Shown: in pieces, positions 8,023-17,266 of the stretch
Position numbering within the stretch: position 1 is the first letter of the stretch
How the letters are laid out: each line of letters begins with the position of its first letter
NCBI GenBank assembly: GCA_002707495.1
Contig: PAMZ01000004.1
Span: 34,079 to 98,078, forward strand
Reading direction: 5' to 3'
Source of the DNA: Halobacteriovoraceae bacterium
GTDB taxonomy: Bacteria > Bdellovibrionota > Bacteriovoracia > Bacteriovoracales > Bacteriovoracaceae
Length of the DNA stretch: 64,000 nt
The notes under the pieces: generated by a model
The model's database searches: none
Told to the model about the DNA's origin: nothing
The model's input: only the letters and a program-made list of their open reading frames with translations
Made by a program: the position numbers and the translations under genes

Positions 8023-11000
8023 GTGAAATACTTTATTTTTATCCTGTTATTGTTGAGTTCATACTCATTTTCTTTTGCAAAAACTTGTGATCGAGAACAA
8101 ACGTTAAAAAGCTATCATCAATCTTTTGAAAATTTAAATTTGCAAAAACAACAAGTCCAGGCTGTTCTCAAAGGAGAGGTGGTAGAAGAGTTCTCTCCCT
8201 CAATACTTTTTGGGCATGATTTTTCACTGGATCAGACAGAATCTAAAATTGTAAGTTTAAATAAAGTGAAAGTTGAGAAGCAAAGCATCTCGTTAGAACA
8301 TGAGACGCTTTACCAGTGCCTTGAAGAACTTAAATTAAATAAGAGGGCCCAGAATTTTCAAAATCTTTCAGCCGAAGTTTTAGATTTAAAGATCGAATTT
8401 TTACTACGAAATAAGAAACTGGGAGATACACTTCGGAATAAAGAGAGTGGGGAGAATTCACTTCCTGGGTTAAGGGAAAAGTTAGACCAAGATAACTCTG
8501 AAACGAGACAGTTAAAAAAAGAACTTGAAATAAAGCTTATCGAAAATACTTCAGAATCCTCTAAGGAGAAGAGTGTCGTTAAAAGAGAAAGTCTCTCTTT
8601 TAAAAATGAATTAACCAGGATTAAAATTGAGCTGCTAGACGCGAGATTAACTGCAAATAAGGCGTTAGAGAATAGAATTAAAGTATTTGAAGGGTATAAT
8701 ACTAAGCTTTTGGAGTTAGCTTCAGAGATTAAAAAATCTGCTAAGCTTGAATCAAATTTCTTTTTGGTTGAAGACCTATGGCTAAAGCTTGCCAAAGAGA
8801 ACTATTACGACATCATTTTTAAAGAAAATTCTCTTAATCTTCCTGCTATCCCTAACTTCCCTAAAGGAGAAAACTTTCAAACAGAAGAAATTAAGGAAAT
8901 CTATCAAGAGCTTCAAGTTTTAAAAGTTGAAATTTTAAAAGGACATACCCAAAAGAAAACTCAAGAAATTAAACTCCTTAACAAATTGGTTACAAACTCA
9001 AATTCAATTCGAGCAAGTTATTATCAGGAGCTGGGGCATGGTTATTTTTTTGGATCCTTAGGGGATTTGAAGTCCTACATGTTACTCAAAAATGAAGTGA
9101 CAGCCGCTCCCTTAAGAGTTTTGAGCTATGTTTACAAAAAATATCTCTATATAGCTGAAAAAATAAAGTTAGGAAAAGAGGGGTATGTTGATATATTTGG
9201 ACACCTCATCGTCTTGGTACTTCTCGTCGTTTTATTTTTTACGTTGAAAATTGTGTTCGCTAGAACAGAAGATAAGCTGGATAGTTGGTTTAGATCCATT
9301 TTTAAGGCTTTACCTAATCTATTTATTTTAAGAAAAGCCTATTCTTTTTGGGTAAAAATGAAAGAGATTACCGTTCCTTGCCTATGGTATGGGGTGCTAG
9401 GAGTTCTAGAGGATATTGAGTATTTTGATGATGTTTATCTTGTGATTGAACTTCTCCAAGTGTTCTTAGGAGGGCAAATTTTACAAGTCTTAGTGACTAA
9501 GTTTTTAGGGGCGGTGTCTCGATTAGACACAGGGAATTTTCAAGTTTTCAAGAAGAAAGCTAGTGAGACTTCTATCCGCTTTAAGAATATTTATTTGTTC
9601 TATTTCACGGCCCTAATTCTTATTGAAGTGACGGTTGGTAAAGTCTATCTCTATACAGTCGTATACTATATTGTCTTATTCTATTCTTTGATCCAATTCG
9701 TTAAAGAGTCAGCTCGTTGGGAAAGTGAGTTTATAAAGTATGCTGAAAAAAGATTTTCGGGGGTACTTGTTGAAGGCTATGGCCGGCTTACCAATTTTCT
9801 TCCTAAGAAGTTTAATGCCGCATTATTTTTAATTTTTATTTGGGTATTACAGGTCTTCAACCTTTTTGTCAGTTTAACAGAAAACTTAGAAATCTCTAAA
9901 AAAATATCTGCTAATCTTTTTAAAAAACAAATTGAGAAGGTAGAGGCTGACTCCGAACAAGAAAATTTAATTCCTGAAAGTTATAAAGAACTTTTCTCTC
10001 CTCGAAGTATTGAGACTGACGAGGAGTATGTCGAAAATGGCTATAAAATAGAAGAAAAAGTATTAGCCGAAATTGATGAATGGAGGGAAGGAAAAAATGA
10101 CGAACATTCTCTGGTCTTGTTTGGAGATAAGGGGATAGGTAAAACAACCTTGCTAAAAAAAGTAGAACGAGAACTTGGAGCGAAGGAAGATATTGCGACT
10201 ATCTATTGTAAAGTTCCGTCAAAGCTTACACAGAAGGCAGACCTCTATAAGTTTTTAGGAGAGCTGTTGGGAGATCAGGATGAAAACTTCGATATCTATC
10301 GCACCGACAAACGCTTAGAACGAAGGACGGTAGTCATATTAGATGAAGCTCAAAATGTTTATTTGTCTCAGACAGGTGGATTTGATGCTTATTATGGCCT
10401 GATGAATATCCTGAATATGAATACTGACAATATTTATTGGATAATGTCATTTAATAAGTATTCTTGGCTCTATCTCGACAGAGCATTTGGTAGAACTAAA
10501 TTTGTACGTAATGTATTTGAAGTACAAGGCTGGTCCGATACAAAAATTAAGGAACTTATTGTAAAACGGCATGAGAAATCTCACTTTAGGTTATCTTATG
10601 ATCTTTTGATCAATGCTACTCGATCTCAAGATGAAATTGATCGCTATGCTTCGGTAGAATCTAAGTTCTTTAAGCTCATTTGGGAGCTCTCTCGTGGGAA
10701 CCCTAGAGCGGCATTATTTCTATGGAAATCTGCACTCTCTAGGAAGAGCACTCACAGTTTAAATGTCAACGTTCCTAGGGCAATAGAATTGGACGGGATA
10801 GAAAAGCTTCCAGATGATTTATTATTTGTGATAGCAGAGGTCCTAAAACACGAAAACCTCTCAACCAGTGAAATTGAACGCACAACTAACCTTCAGAAAG
10901 GAATTGTTAGATATGCTCTAAAACTAGGCTTAGAGCGAAAATACTTTTTTAAAGATGAGCGCAATCGCTATATGATAGAGATTTCTACTCAGTACGGATT

Positions 11001-11043
11001 AATCAAATACCTTAGACTAAAGAATTTTATATATGGAAGCTAA
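8023..11043 (+). CDS. Membrane-embedded STAND/AAA-type ATPase with coiled-coil exported N-terminus
   Basis: A protein of about 1006 residues (residue numbers below count from GTG 8023). An N-terminal signal-like helix is followed by a long Lys/Glu-rich coiled-coil region to about residue 385, then about five hydrophobic segments at about 395-640. The C-terminal cytoplasmic ATPase has Walker A GDKGIGKTT at about 701-709, Walker B VVILDEAQ at about 771-778, a GNPRAA motif typical of STAND/ExeA-type NTPases, and a winged-helix-like end. The next gene, an MscS channel, overlaps by 11 bp, implying coupled translation and a shared complex. I know no named family with this architecture. The start is uncertain: neither GTG 8023 nor the in-frame TTG 8005 has a ribosome site. 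A role in gating or sensing for the partner channel is inference. Confidence 0.7.
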   Translation: MKYFIFILLLLSSYSFSFAKTCDREQTLKSYHQSFENLNLQKQQVQAVLKGEVVEEFSPSILFGHDFSLDQTESKIVSLNKVKVEKQSISLEHETLYQCLEELKLNKRAQNFQNLSAEVLDLKIEFLLRNKKLGDTLRNKESGENSLPGLREKLDQDNSETRQLKKELEIKLIENTSESSKEKSVVKRESLSFKNELTRIKIELLDARLTANKALENRIKVFEGYNTKLLELASEIKKSAKLESNFFLVEDLWLKLAKENYYDIIFKENSLNLPAIPNFPKGENFQTEEIKEIYQELQVLKVEILKGHTQKKTQEIKLLNKLVTNSNSIRASYYQELGHGYFFGSLGDLKSYMLLKNEVTAAPLRVLSYVYKKYLYIAEKIKLGKEGYVDIFGHLIVLVLLVVLFFTLKIVFARTEDKLDSWFRSIFKALPNLFILRKAYSFWVKMKEITVPCLWYGVLGVLEDIEYFDDVYLVIELLQVFLGGQILQVLVTKFLGAVSRLDTGNFQVFKKKASETSIRFKNIYLFYFTALILIEVTVGKVYLYTVVYYIVLFYSLIQFVKESARWESEFIKYAEKRFSGVLVEGYGRLTNFLPKKFNAALFLIFIWVLQVFNLFVSLTENLEISKKISANLFKKQIEKVEADSEQENLIPESYKELFSPRSIETDEEYVENGYKIEEKVLAEIDEWREGKNDEHSLVLFGDKGIGKTTLLKKVERELGAKEDIATIYCKVPSKLTQKADLYKFLGELLGDQDENFDIYRTDKRLERRTVVILDEAQNVYLSQTGGFDAYYGLMNILNMNTDNIYWIMSFNKYSWLYLDRAFGRTKFVRNVFEVQGWSDTKIKELIVKRHEKSHFRLSYDLLINATRSQDEIDRYASVESKFFKLIWELSRGNPRAALFLWKSALSRKSTHSLNVNVPRAIELDGIEKLPDDLLFVIAEVLKHENLSTSEIERTTNLQKGIVRYALKLGLERKYFFKDERNRYMIEISTQYGLIKYLRLKNFIYGS

Positions 11044-11848
11044 TACAGATTTATCATTGCTCATTTTTGATTTTTTCAAGATAGACAAAGTCGTTCTCTT
11101 TATCTTTTTGCTATTTTGTATCTTCACAATGGTAAAAATTGTTTCTATTTGGTCAGTGAAGATTCAAGAAAAATTTTCTTCTAAAAGACTTATTATTTTA
11201 CAGATTACTACTGTATTTACGTTTATTTCCTATCTCGTAGGAACTTTGGGTATTTTCTACTATGTTTTCCAGCCGAGTAAGGAGTTCCTGGTTGCCATTG
11301 GGGGATCGGCTGCTGTGGCCATTGGTTTTGCTTTAAAAGACTTAGTTGGCTCCATGATTGCTGGGTTTATCTTACTATTTGATAGACCTTTTCAAGTCGG
11401 TGATAGAGTGAGCTTTGCTGGTGAATATGGTGAAATTAAGAGTATAGGTCTTAGGTCTGTTAGACTTCAGACACTAGATGATAACTTGGTAACAATTCCA
11501 AACTCAAAATTTCTCACCGATACTGTCGCTAGTGGAAATAGTGGGGCACTAGATATGATGGTTGTCGTACCATTTTATCTTTCGATTTATCAAAGTCTAG
11601 AACAGGTGAGGGAGCTTTTGCATGAAGTTGTTATTACAAGTCGCTATGTTTATCTTGAAAAGCCGGTCTCGATTACTTTTGAGGAGGTTTCCTTGAGTAA
11701 TACTTTTGTCATAAAAGCTAATGTTAAGGCTTATGTTTTAGATGTAAAATATGAAAAATCACTTTTAACGGATGTGACTTCGAGAGGAAATAAAATACTA
11801 AATGAAAATAAGATTCAAAGGCCTGTGACAAATGTTCAGAATGTATAA
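11033..11848 (+). CDS. MscS-family mechanosensitive channel
   Basis: A 271-residue protein with three membrane helices (about residues 18-45, 55-80 and 85-120). The last is the small-residue-rich pore helix AIGGSAAVAIGFALKD followed by the MscS hinge. The beta-domain signature follows: FDRPFQVGDRVSF, GEIKSIGLRSVRLQTLDDNLVTIPN. Then comes the alpha/beta cytoplasmic vestibule. MscS channels release small solutes when membrane tension rises. The ATG lies inside the end of the upstream ATPase gene (11-bp overlap) with no separate ribosome site, so production is probably tied to that gene. A CorA-like transporter follows 23 bp later. Confidence 0.9.
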   Translation: MEANTDLSLLIFDFFKIDKVVLFIFLLFCIFTMVKIVSIWSVKIQEKFSSKRLIILQITTVFTFISYLVGTLGIFYYVFQPSKEFLVAIGGSAAVAIGFALKDLVGSMIAGFILLFDRPFQVGDRVSFAGEYGEIKSIGLRSVRLQTLDDNLVTIPNSKFLTDTVASGNSGALDMMVVVPFYLSIYQSLEQVRELLHEVVITSRYVYLEKPVSITFEEVSLSNTFVIKANVKAYVLDVKYEKSLLTDVTSRGNKILNENKIQRPVTNVQNV

Positions 11849-11871
11849 AGTTTACCTGCAAGGAATATAAT

Positions 11872-12750
11872 ATGACGAACGAACTTCTCAAGAAAATTGA
11901 CACAACATATTTAGAAAATCTGAATGCAAAAAATCATTTTTCATTGTTTGTGGGAACCGAAAAATATCAAATTTTAATCATCAGAGGAATTACTATTGCT
12001 GACGAGGAACTCTCTTTTGAAACGAAAAATTATATCATTGATAATGATAAAAATATTCACGAATACTCAGACGGATCATTGAGAGCACTTGGTATTGGGC
12101 TTAAAGCTGTCGATGAGCTGCTCGAAGCAATCCTGGTTAAGAATGAGTCAATTATTGAGGCTTACACAAAAGAAATTGACCAGCTTGAAGATAGTTTATA
12201 CGAGCGAAAAACATCTCGGATCTTTATGGATAATTGGTTTGACTTAAAAAAGGACCTGGCCAGAATCGAGCGCTATTATGCAAGAAGTATTCATGTCATT
12301 AATAGTTTTTATAAGTATTTTCAAAAGGAAGACTCATTTCCGCACACCGGGTTTCAAGATTTTATGAGTGATATGAGTTATAGCCAGCATAATGTCGGAA
12401 ACCAGACTTCAAAATTAGACGCTTTATACACTTATTACGGATCTATTAAAAACGATAAGTTGAATAACAACCTTTATACCTTAACTGTATTGTCCGCAAT
12501 TTTTCTCCCTTTAAATTTAATTGTGGGTTTTTTTGGAATGAATACTGAAAATTTGTTTTTTAAAGATAATCCTCACGGAACTCAAAACGTGGCGCTAATT
12601 TTAGGAGGAACATTTGTCTTGGCATTCCTGGGAATTCCCTTAGTTAAAATTTTAGACAAGTACATCTTGAGATTTTTGTTAGGCAAATCCCATATATACA
12701 AGAAAGTTAGCGGGAAGATTGATAAGATCGAAGAAATTTTAAAAATGTAA
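11872..12750 (+). CDS. CorA-like divalent metal ion transporter
   Basis: A 292-residue protein with a soluble N-terminal region, a long helical part (about residues 95-200, VDELLEAILVKNESIIEAYTKEID) and two C-terminal helices. The first ends in the family signature FFGMN at residues 220-224 (Gly222-Met223-Asn224). CorA pentamers carry Mg2+, Co2+ or Ni2+ across the inner membrane. The usual acidic loop between helices is present in variant form (TENLFFKDNPHGTQ). The N-terminal domain is shorter than in E. coli CorA. The stop overlaps the next ATG in TAATG. Co-occurrence with MscS suggests an ionic or osmotic stress operon. Confidence 0.85.
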   Translation: MTNELLKKIDTTYLENLNAKNHFSLFVGTEKYQILIIRGITIADEELSFETKNYIIDNDKNIHEYSDGSLRALGIGLKAVDELLEAILVKNESIIEAYTKEIDQLEDSLYERKTSRIFMDNWFDLKKDLARIERYYARSIHVINSFYKYFQKEDSFPHTGFQDFMSDMSYSQHNVGNQTSKLDALYTYYGSIKNDKLNNNLYTLTVLSAIFLPLNLIVGFFGMNTENLFFKDNPHGTQNVALILGGTFVLAFLGIPLVKILDKYILRFLLGKSHIYKKVSGKIDKIEEILKM

Positions 12751-13463
12751 TGAAGTTATTTGTATTTCTATTCCTATTTAGCCATTTTGCTATTGCGCAA
12801 GAAACTATTCTAACAGGGCGTCCAGGGCAGTCTATCGGTGTTGCAATTGTGGGGCGAGAATATTTCCAAATTCAAAGTGGACTGGAGTCGATTTCGTATA
12901 AACAAAACGGTGAAAAGCTTTCTGATCTAGTAAATAATAATGTTTTTAGAACTGGTTTTTCAAACGGTATTGAACTAAGTGCAGTTTATGACACCGTAAA
13001 ATTAGACTCTCATAGTTGGAGAGGACAAAATTTACAAATCGGTGGTAGGGCTAGATTATTTTCAGGTAAAGAGATTACCAGTAGTTTTTAGTCAAGATGG
13101 CAAGTGATAAATAATGAAAGTGAAGCTACTAATAGTTTGAAAACCGTGAGTATTTTGGCCACCAATTATGATCTAGGTGAATTTGGTTCATTAACAAATA
13201 ATTTAATTTTAAGCAATCTAGGAGATTCTGCTAATTTCAAAGGTGCTCTTACCTTGGCATATGGGTTTAATCTTACTGATAGTCTAAGTTCTTTTATTGA
13301 GTACTATGCTAATCAATCTGAAGAGGTTTGGAATGGAGCCTGGGATACCGGGTTAGGGTATCTAGTCAACGAGGATTTACTACTGGACTTATCCTTAGGA
13401 TATGATCTAAGTCGAGATGTAGATTCAAGTTTTGTTTCAGTAGGTTTTTCCTATCGCTTTTAA
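12750..13463 (+). pseudogene. Outer-membrane beta-barrel protein interrupted by in-frame TAG
   Basis: From ATG 12750 (overlapping the CorA stop) the frame encodes a signal peptide (LFVFLFLFSHFAIAQ) and amphipathic strands. It ends at TAG 13089-13091 after GKEITSSF. The same frame then stays open for another 372 bases to TAA 13461-13463, beginning SRWQVINNE. That part encodes clear alternating-strand sequence (LTLAYGFNLT, WDTGLGYLV, LLLDLSLGYDLS, VSVGFSYRF) ending in the C-terminal aromatic Phe typical of outer-membrane barrels. Read through, the product is about 237 residues and resembles small MetA-pathway-type/transporter barrels. One base substitution would restore it. A GTG at 13104 could start a barrel fragment but would lack a signal peptide. 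I call it a nonsense-mutated gene; suppression or a sequencing error are alternatives. Confidence 0.75.
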
Positions 13464-13467
13464 AGTA

Positions 13468-14487
13468 TTAATGACGGTTTTTGTTCCAGCTTATTCCGAG
13501 TGTAATTAGTTTTGAGATAAGGTCTTTGTATTTGAGACCATAGGCCTCAGCTGATTCTGGAAATTCATCACCACATTGAATACCTGGGTTTGGATTCGCT
13601 TCTAAAACATAGGCTTTTCCATTTTCGTCAAAACGAAAGTCCATTCGTGCATAGCCTGACAAACCGAGAGCCTTATAGGCTTTTTTTGTCAGGATTTTAA
13701 GCTTTTCTGTTTCCTGTTCAGATAGGTTTGCCGCACGTATCGATCTTATTCCATACTTTTCTCGGTACTTGTCATCCCATTTTACTTTTTCTGTAGCAAA
13801 CTTTTTTACACCTTTGGGCATTTGAGTAAATTCAAGCTCCCATACAGGTAGGGTGGTGACTCTCTTGTTGCCAAAGATACCAACGTAGAGTTCTCTTCCT
13901 TTTATATACTGTTCTGCAATCACGTCTGTCCCATAAGTCTCATGAATAAATTCAACACGCTCTTTTAGCGCTTCGAAGTTATTAACCACTGATGCTTGAG
14001 CGATACCAGTAGAAGCTTCCTCGGTTGTTGTTTTAACTATAAGCGGGTAGAAAAACTTTTTCGTTTCTTTTATTTTTTGGTTTTTCGGAAAAACGAAAAA
14101 TTTCGGTACAGGTATTCTATGAAAGGTCAGAATTTTTTTACTTAAAGCTTTGTCTCTAGCGAGTGTTAATCCTCTTGGGTTACAACCAGTATAGGCTTGT
14201 CTCTTTAACTCCAAATAAGAAACAATATGTTGATCAAACGTCGGATTCCCGTCGAACTCTTCTAAAAGATTAAAAACTATATGTGGTTTAAACTCGTCTA
14301 GAGCATTTCTTAATAGTTCTAGGTTACCTACAATTCCTAAGGGGTGCACCGTATGTCCAAGCTCTCGAAGAGTCTCCATAACATCGTACTCAGTCTTCCA
14401 ATCGGCAGATAAGTACTCTTCCTCAGTAAAGTCCTCTGGCGGAATAAGTGACTTATGCATCAGGACTAGGACTTTGTATTTGGCCAT
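13468..14487 (-). CDS. D-alanine-D-alanine ligase-like ATP-grasp protein
   Basis: A 339-residue protein with a preATP-grasp N-terminal domain (KVLVLMHKSLIPPED; FKPHIVFNLLEEFDG, a Ddl-like pattern), a central segment FYPLIVKTTTEEASTGIAQ for nucleotide binding, AEQYIKGRELYVGIFG, and the metal-binding end YARMDFRFDENGKAYVLEANPNPG. These are the motifs of Ddl-type ligases that couple amino acids or peptides through an acylphosphate. True Ddl enzymes cluster with cell-wall genes; this one is in a likely operon downstream of a zinc metallopeptidase (4 bp gap) and opposite a GNAT-nitrilase, so a specialised peptide ligase role is more likely. It converges with the broken barrel gene. Confidence 0.85.
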   Translation of the reverse strand: MAKYKVLVLMHKSLIPPEDFTEEEYLSADWKTEYDVMETLRELGHTVHPLGIVGNLELLRNALDEFKPHIVFNLLEEFDGNPTFDQHIVSYLELKRQAYTGCNPRGLTLARDKALSKKILTFHRIPVPKFFVFPKNQKIKETKKFFYPLIVKTTTEEASTGIAQASVVNNFEALKERVEFIHETYGTDVIAEQYIKGRELYVGIFGNKRVTTLPVWELEFTQMPKGVKKFATEKVKWDDKYREKYGIRSIRAANLSEQETEKLKILTKKAYKALGLSGYARMDFRFDENGKAYVLEANPNPGIQCGDEFPESAEAYGLKYKDLISKLITLGISWNKNRH

Positions 14488-14491
14488 TTTC

Positions 14492-15589
14492 TTATCTCGC
14501 TATTCGATGACTACCTTGGTGTATATATTCAATAGTAACTACGGATAACATAGAAATAAACTGGTTTTTTGACTGCTCAAAGGGAAATTTGAGTTTTAAA
14601 TTCAACTCATCGCAACGATTAGTAACTTCCTCTAAAATCTCATTAATCGTGTATTGATAAGCTCCAGTCCACGGAGAAACGCTTTTTCGTACGTCTTTTT
14701 TGATCTTTCTGATGAAAGTTGATGCCTTAATTCCCTTAGAAAGGTCTGGATTATTAGTAAAAAGTTTTAATAAGTAGACGTCAAAAACACTTGGGTGGTT
14801 TACCCCATAGTGATCGATCTTTTCTTCAAAATAATCCCCCAAGGTCTTAGTGAGTTGATTTTGGGGATCAATTTTTCTTCGAGTTTTTAAAAGTGGCTTT
14901 GTATGAGAAATTTCTTGCATTAATTCATCCATATATTGGAGCTTTTGATAAGCGCCTCTCCACTTTGGATAACGTTTTTTCCAGCCAGATCTCGGATTGA
15001 GCCAGACCGCAAAGGTCTCAGCAAAGTCTTCATCGGGATGACTTTGTGAATACCAACCGTTGAGATGAACAACATATTTTTTGCTAAAAGGTTTTGGAGC
15101 ATAGGTATCTTGATATTTAATAGTAGATTTTCCAAATAACTGCTGGCGCTTTCTTCTTCTTCTGAGCTGGTAGGCATTGTCAATTGCATGTCCACATTCA
15201 TGTCTAAGAAGTTTCATAAAGGTGGCCGGAGTCCCTCCTTCAACGTCGTAGAGGTTTTTTTCTTGGAGTTTCGCAAGCCTTTTGTGTGAGAGGTAAAATG
15301 GTATCGCGATGCCGGTATGAGCATCAGGAGTAAACCACTCATCTGAGAACCAAAAATAAGGACGAAAGGCTGAAAGTCCTTTTAGATCTAATTCAGATTG
15401 AAGTTTTTCAAGGTAGGGCACAAGTCCGGTCTTCTCCAGGGGAATAAAGATATCTTTGAGACGTAATTGGTATAGCTCTTTTTCATCTAAAGAGCTCCAC
15501 TTAGTTCTTTGAGTGCTAGATTTAAAAAGTCCTATATTTATTTCCTTGCTGTAAGGATTTATTGTCACATGCAAGAGAAGACCTTTCAA
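14492..15589 (-). CDS. Putative zinc metallopeptidase (HExGH zincin)
   Basis: A 365-residue protein without a clear signal peptide. The zinc motif is LLRHECGHAID with His130, Glu131 and His134, and a downstream HPDEDFAETFAVWL around residue 184-197 supplies a probable third ligand (Glu191). This pattern matches the family annotated as putative zinc-binding metallopeptidase (Peptidase_Mx-like). It is first in a two-gene unit with the Ddl-like ATP-grasp gene and divergent from the GNAT-nitrilase fusion with a 60-bp shared upstream region. The start is uncertain: TTG at 15589 opens the frame, a second TTG five codons later has AAAGG upstream, and GTG at codon 8 is also possible. It may process or release the product of the neighbouring ligases; that is inference. 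Confidence 0.75.
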   Translation of the reverse strand: MKGLLLHVTINPYSKEINIGLFKSSTQRTKWSSLDEKELYQLRLKDIFIPLEKTGLVPYLEKLQSELDLKGLSAFRPYFWFSDEWFTPDAHTGIAIPFYLSHKRLAKLQEKNLYDVEGGTPATFMKLLRHECGHAIDNAYQLRRRRKRQQLFGKSTIKYQDTYAPKPFSKKYVVHLNGWYSQSHPDEDFAETFAVWLNPRSGWKKRYPKWRGAYQKLQYMDELMQEISHTKPLLKTRRKIDPQNQLTKTLGDYFEEKIDHYGVNHPSVFDVYLLKLFTNNPDLSKGIKASTFIRKIKKDVRKSVSPWTGAYQYTINEILEEVTNRCDELNLKLKFPFEQSKNQFISMLSVVTIEYIHQGSHRIAR

Positions 15590-15649
15590 GTTTGTCTCAC
15601 TTAAGCACCACAGTGCATATTGTCACTAGCCGAGTCATTTAGCGATAAT

Positions 15650-17179
15650 ATGCCTATGAAAACACCATTAGAAATCAGAAACGCTAAGTCCTCAGATATC
15701 AAAGACATTGTTAGACTTTCAGAAAAAGCTTATCCCAAAATGGGAGGTTATAAAGCAGATACCATTAGAGGCCAGATAAATAATTTCCGAGACGGATGCT
15801 TTGTCATACTCATGGATGATGTAATTGTGGCTTACTCAGCTAGTCTAATCATTGATGAGCAAAAAGCTTTAAATAAACATAATTGGAAAGAGATAACGGC
15901 AAACGGCTTTGGTTCAACTCATAATTCAGATGGAGATTACCTCTACGGCTATGAGACCTGTGTTGATCCGGATGTACGAGGTAGAAGGCTTGGACAAAGA
16001 ATTTATAATGCTAGAAAAAGATTAGTTAAGTTTTGGGCCTTGAAGGGAATTGTTTTTGGAGGTCGAATTCCGAACTATCGCAAAAAATCTAAAAAAGTAG
16101 ATAGCGTCGAAGATTATATAGAAAAAGTAAGTAATAAAGAAATTAAAGATTCAACTCTAGGATTTCATTTAAGAAATGGGTTTCAAGTTATTGGCGTCTT
16201 AGAAAATTATCTTGATAATGATTACGATAGTCTCTGTTACGCAGTTCACTTGAAGTGGGATAATCCTGAGTATACAGCTGTCGTCAAAGATGAAAAGAAG
16301 CTTTTGAGACAAAACTCAGTTAGAGTGGTCACGGTTCAGTATCAACAAAGAAAAGTAGAAAGCTTCGATGAGTTCGCGCAAATTGTTGAGTATTATGTGG
16401 ACGTCGCAGGAGATTATAGAGCGGACTTCCTTTTATTTCCCGAACTCTTTACAATGCAATTATTATCTATTGATAACGAAGAAGTTACTCCGAGTGCTGC
16501 CATAGAAAATATGACGAAGTACACTGAGGCTGTTAAAGACTTGTTTCAGTCTTTGGCGATGAAATATAATGTAAATATCATTGCTGGCTCTCACCCTACA
16601 CATGTAGGCGATAAAGTAAGAAATATTTCATATATTTGCCTGCGTGACGGTTCAATTCATGAGCAGGAAAAAATCCATCCCACTCCTGATGAAAAATACT
16701 GGTGGAAAATCGAAGGAGGAGATGAAGTAAAGGTCATTGATACCGATTGTGGACCTATCGGAGTCTTAATTTGTTATGATAGTGAGTTTCCTGAACTCAC
16801 AAGGCATTTGGTTAACCAAGGAATCCAATTTCTCTTTGTCCCTTTCCTCACTGATAATAGGCAAGGTTATTGTAGAGTTCGTTATTGTTGCCAGGCACGA
16901 GCGATCGAAAACCAGATCTACGTGGCAATGGCGGGAAATGTAGGAAATTTGCCTCGAGTAAAGAACCTAGATATTCAATATGCTCAAAGCGCTATTTTTA
17001 CACCATGTGATTTTCCCTTTGCAAAAGATGGTATTGCTGCCGAGGCAACTCCTAATGTTGAGATGGTGACAATTGCAGATTTGCGAGTTGATACTCTCAT
17101 TGAAGCAAGGTCTTACGGGGCGGTTAGAAATTTAAAAGATAGAAGACATGACCTCTATACTGTTAAGTGGCATAAATAA
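15650..17179 (+). CDS. Bifunctional GNAT acetyltransferase / carbon-nitrogen hydrolase
   Basis: A 509-residue fusion. Residues about 7-215 form a GNAT domain with acyl-CoA loop PDVRGRRLGQRIYNARK and the ending GFHLRNGFQVIGVLENY. Residues about 225-509 form a nitrilase-type amidohydrolase with catalytic Glu in LLFPELF, Lys in QEKIHPTP and Cys in VLICYDSEFPEL. GNAT-nitrilase fusions are a known but uncharacterised protein class. The two domains could act in sequence on an amine or amide product. ATG 15650 is preferred to the in-frame TTG at 15620, although neither has a strong ribosome site. It is divergent from the metallopeptidase gene and upstream of two tiny ORFs and a LysR gene. The nitrilase half is paralogous to the lipoprotein at 513-1415. 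Confidence 0.88.
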   Translation: MPMKTPLEIRNAKSSDIKDIVRLSEKAYPKMGGYKADTIRGQINNFRDGCFVILMDDVIVAYSASLIIDEQKALNKHNWKEITANGFGSTHNSDGDYLYGYETCVDPDVRGRRLGQRIYNARKRLVKFWALKGIVFGGRIPNYRKKSKKVDSVEDYIEKVSNKEIKDSTLGFHLRNGFQVIGVLENYLDNDYDSLCYAVHLKWDNPEYTAVVKDEKKLLRQNSVRVVTVQYQQRKVESFDEFAQIVEYYVDVAGDYRADFLLFPELFTMQLLSIDNEEVTPSAAIENMTKYTEAVKDLFQSLAMKYNVNIIAGSHPTHVGDKVRNISYICLRDGSIHEQEKIHPTPDEKYWWKIEGGDEVKVIDTDCGPIGVLICYDSEFPELTRHLVNQGIQFLFVPFLTDNRQGYCRVRYCCQARAIENQIYVAMAGNVGNLPRVKNLDIQYAQSAIFTPCDFPFAKDGIAAEATPNVEMVTIADLRVDTLIEARSYGAVRNLKDRRHDLYTVKWHK

Positions 17180-17266
17180 AACTTATTAAATTCGGTTTTG
17201 GCGAATATGTGAACCTTAAGATTTACGTTGAGTGTATCGATATGCTTTAATGTAATTGGAGGAACT

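Noticed and set aside
8358..8795. 145-codon minus-strand frame
   Set aside because: It lies wholly inside the coiled-coil part of the ATPase gene and its Ser/Leu-rich product mirrors Lys/Glu codons on the plus strand; no ribosome site.
13468..14487. Housekeeping D-Ala-D-Ala ligase (ddl) for cell-wall synthesis
   Set aside because: No mur/fts neighbours and an operon with a peptidase; the motifs fit the wider Ddl-like ATP-grasp group.
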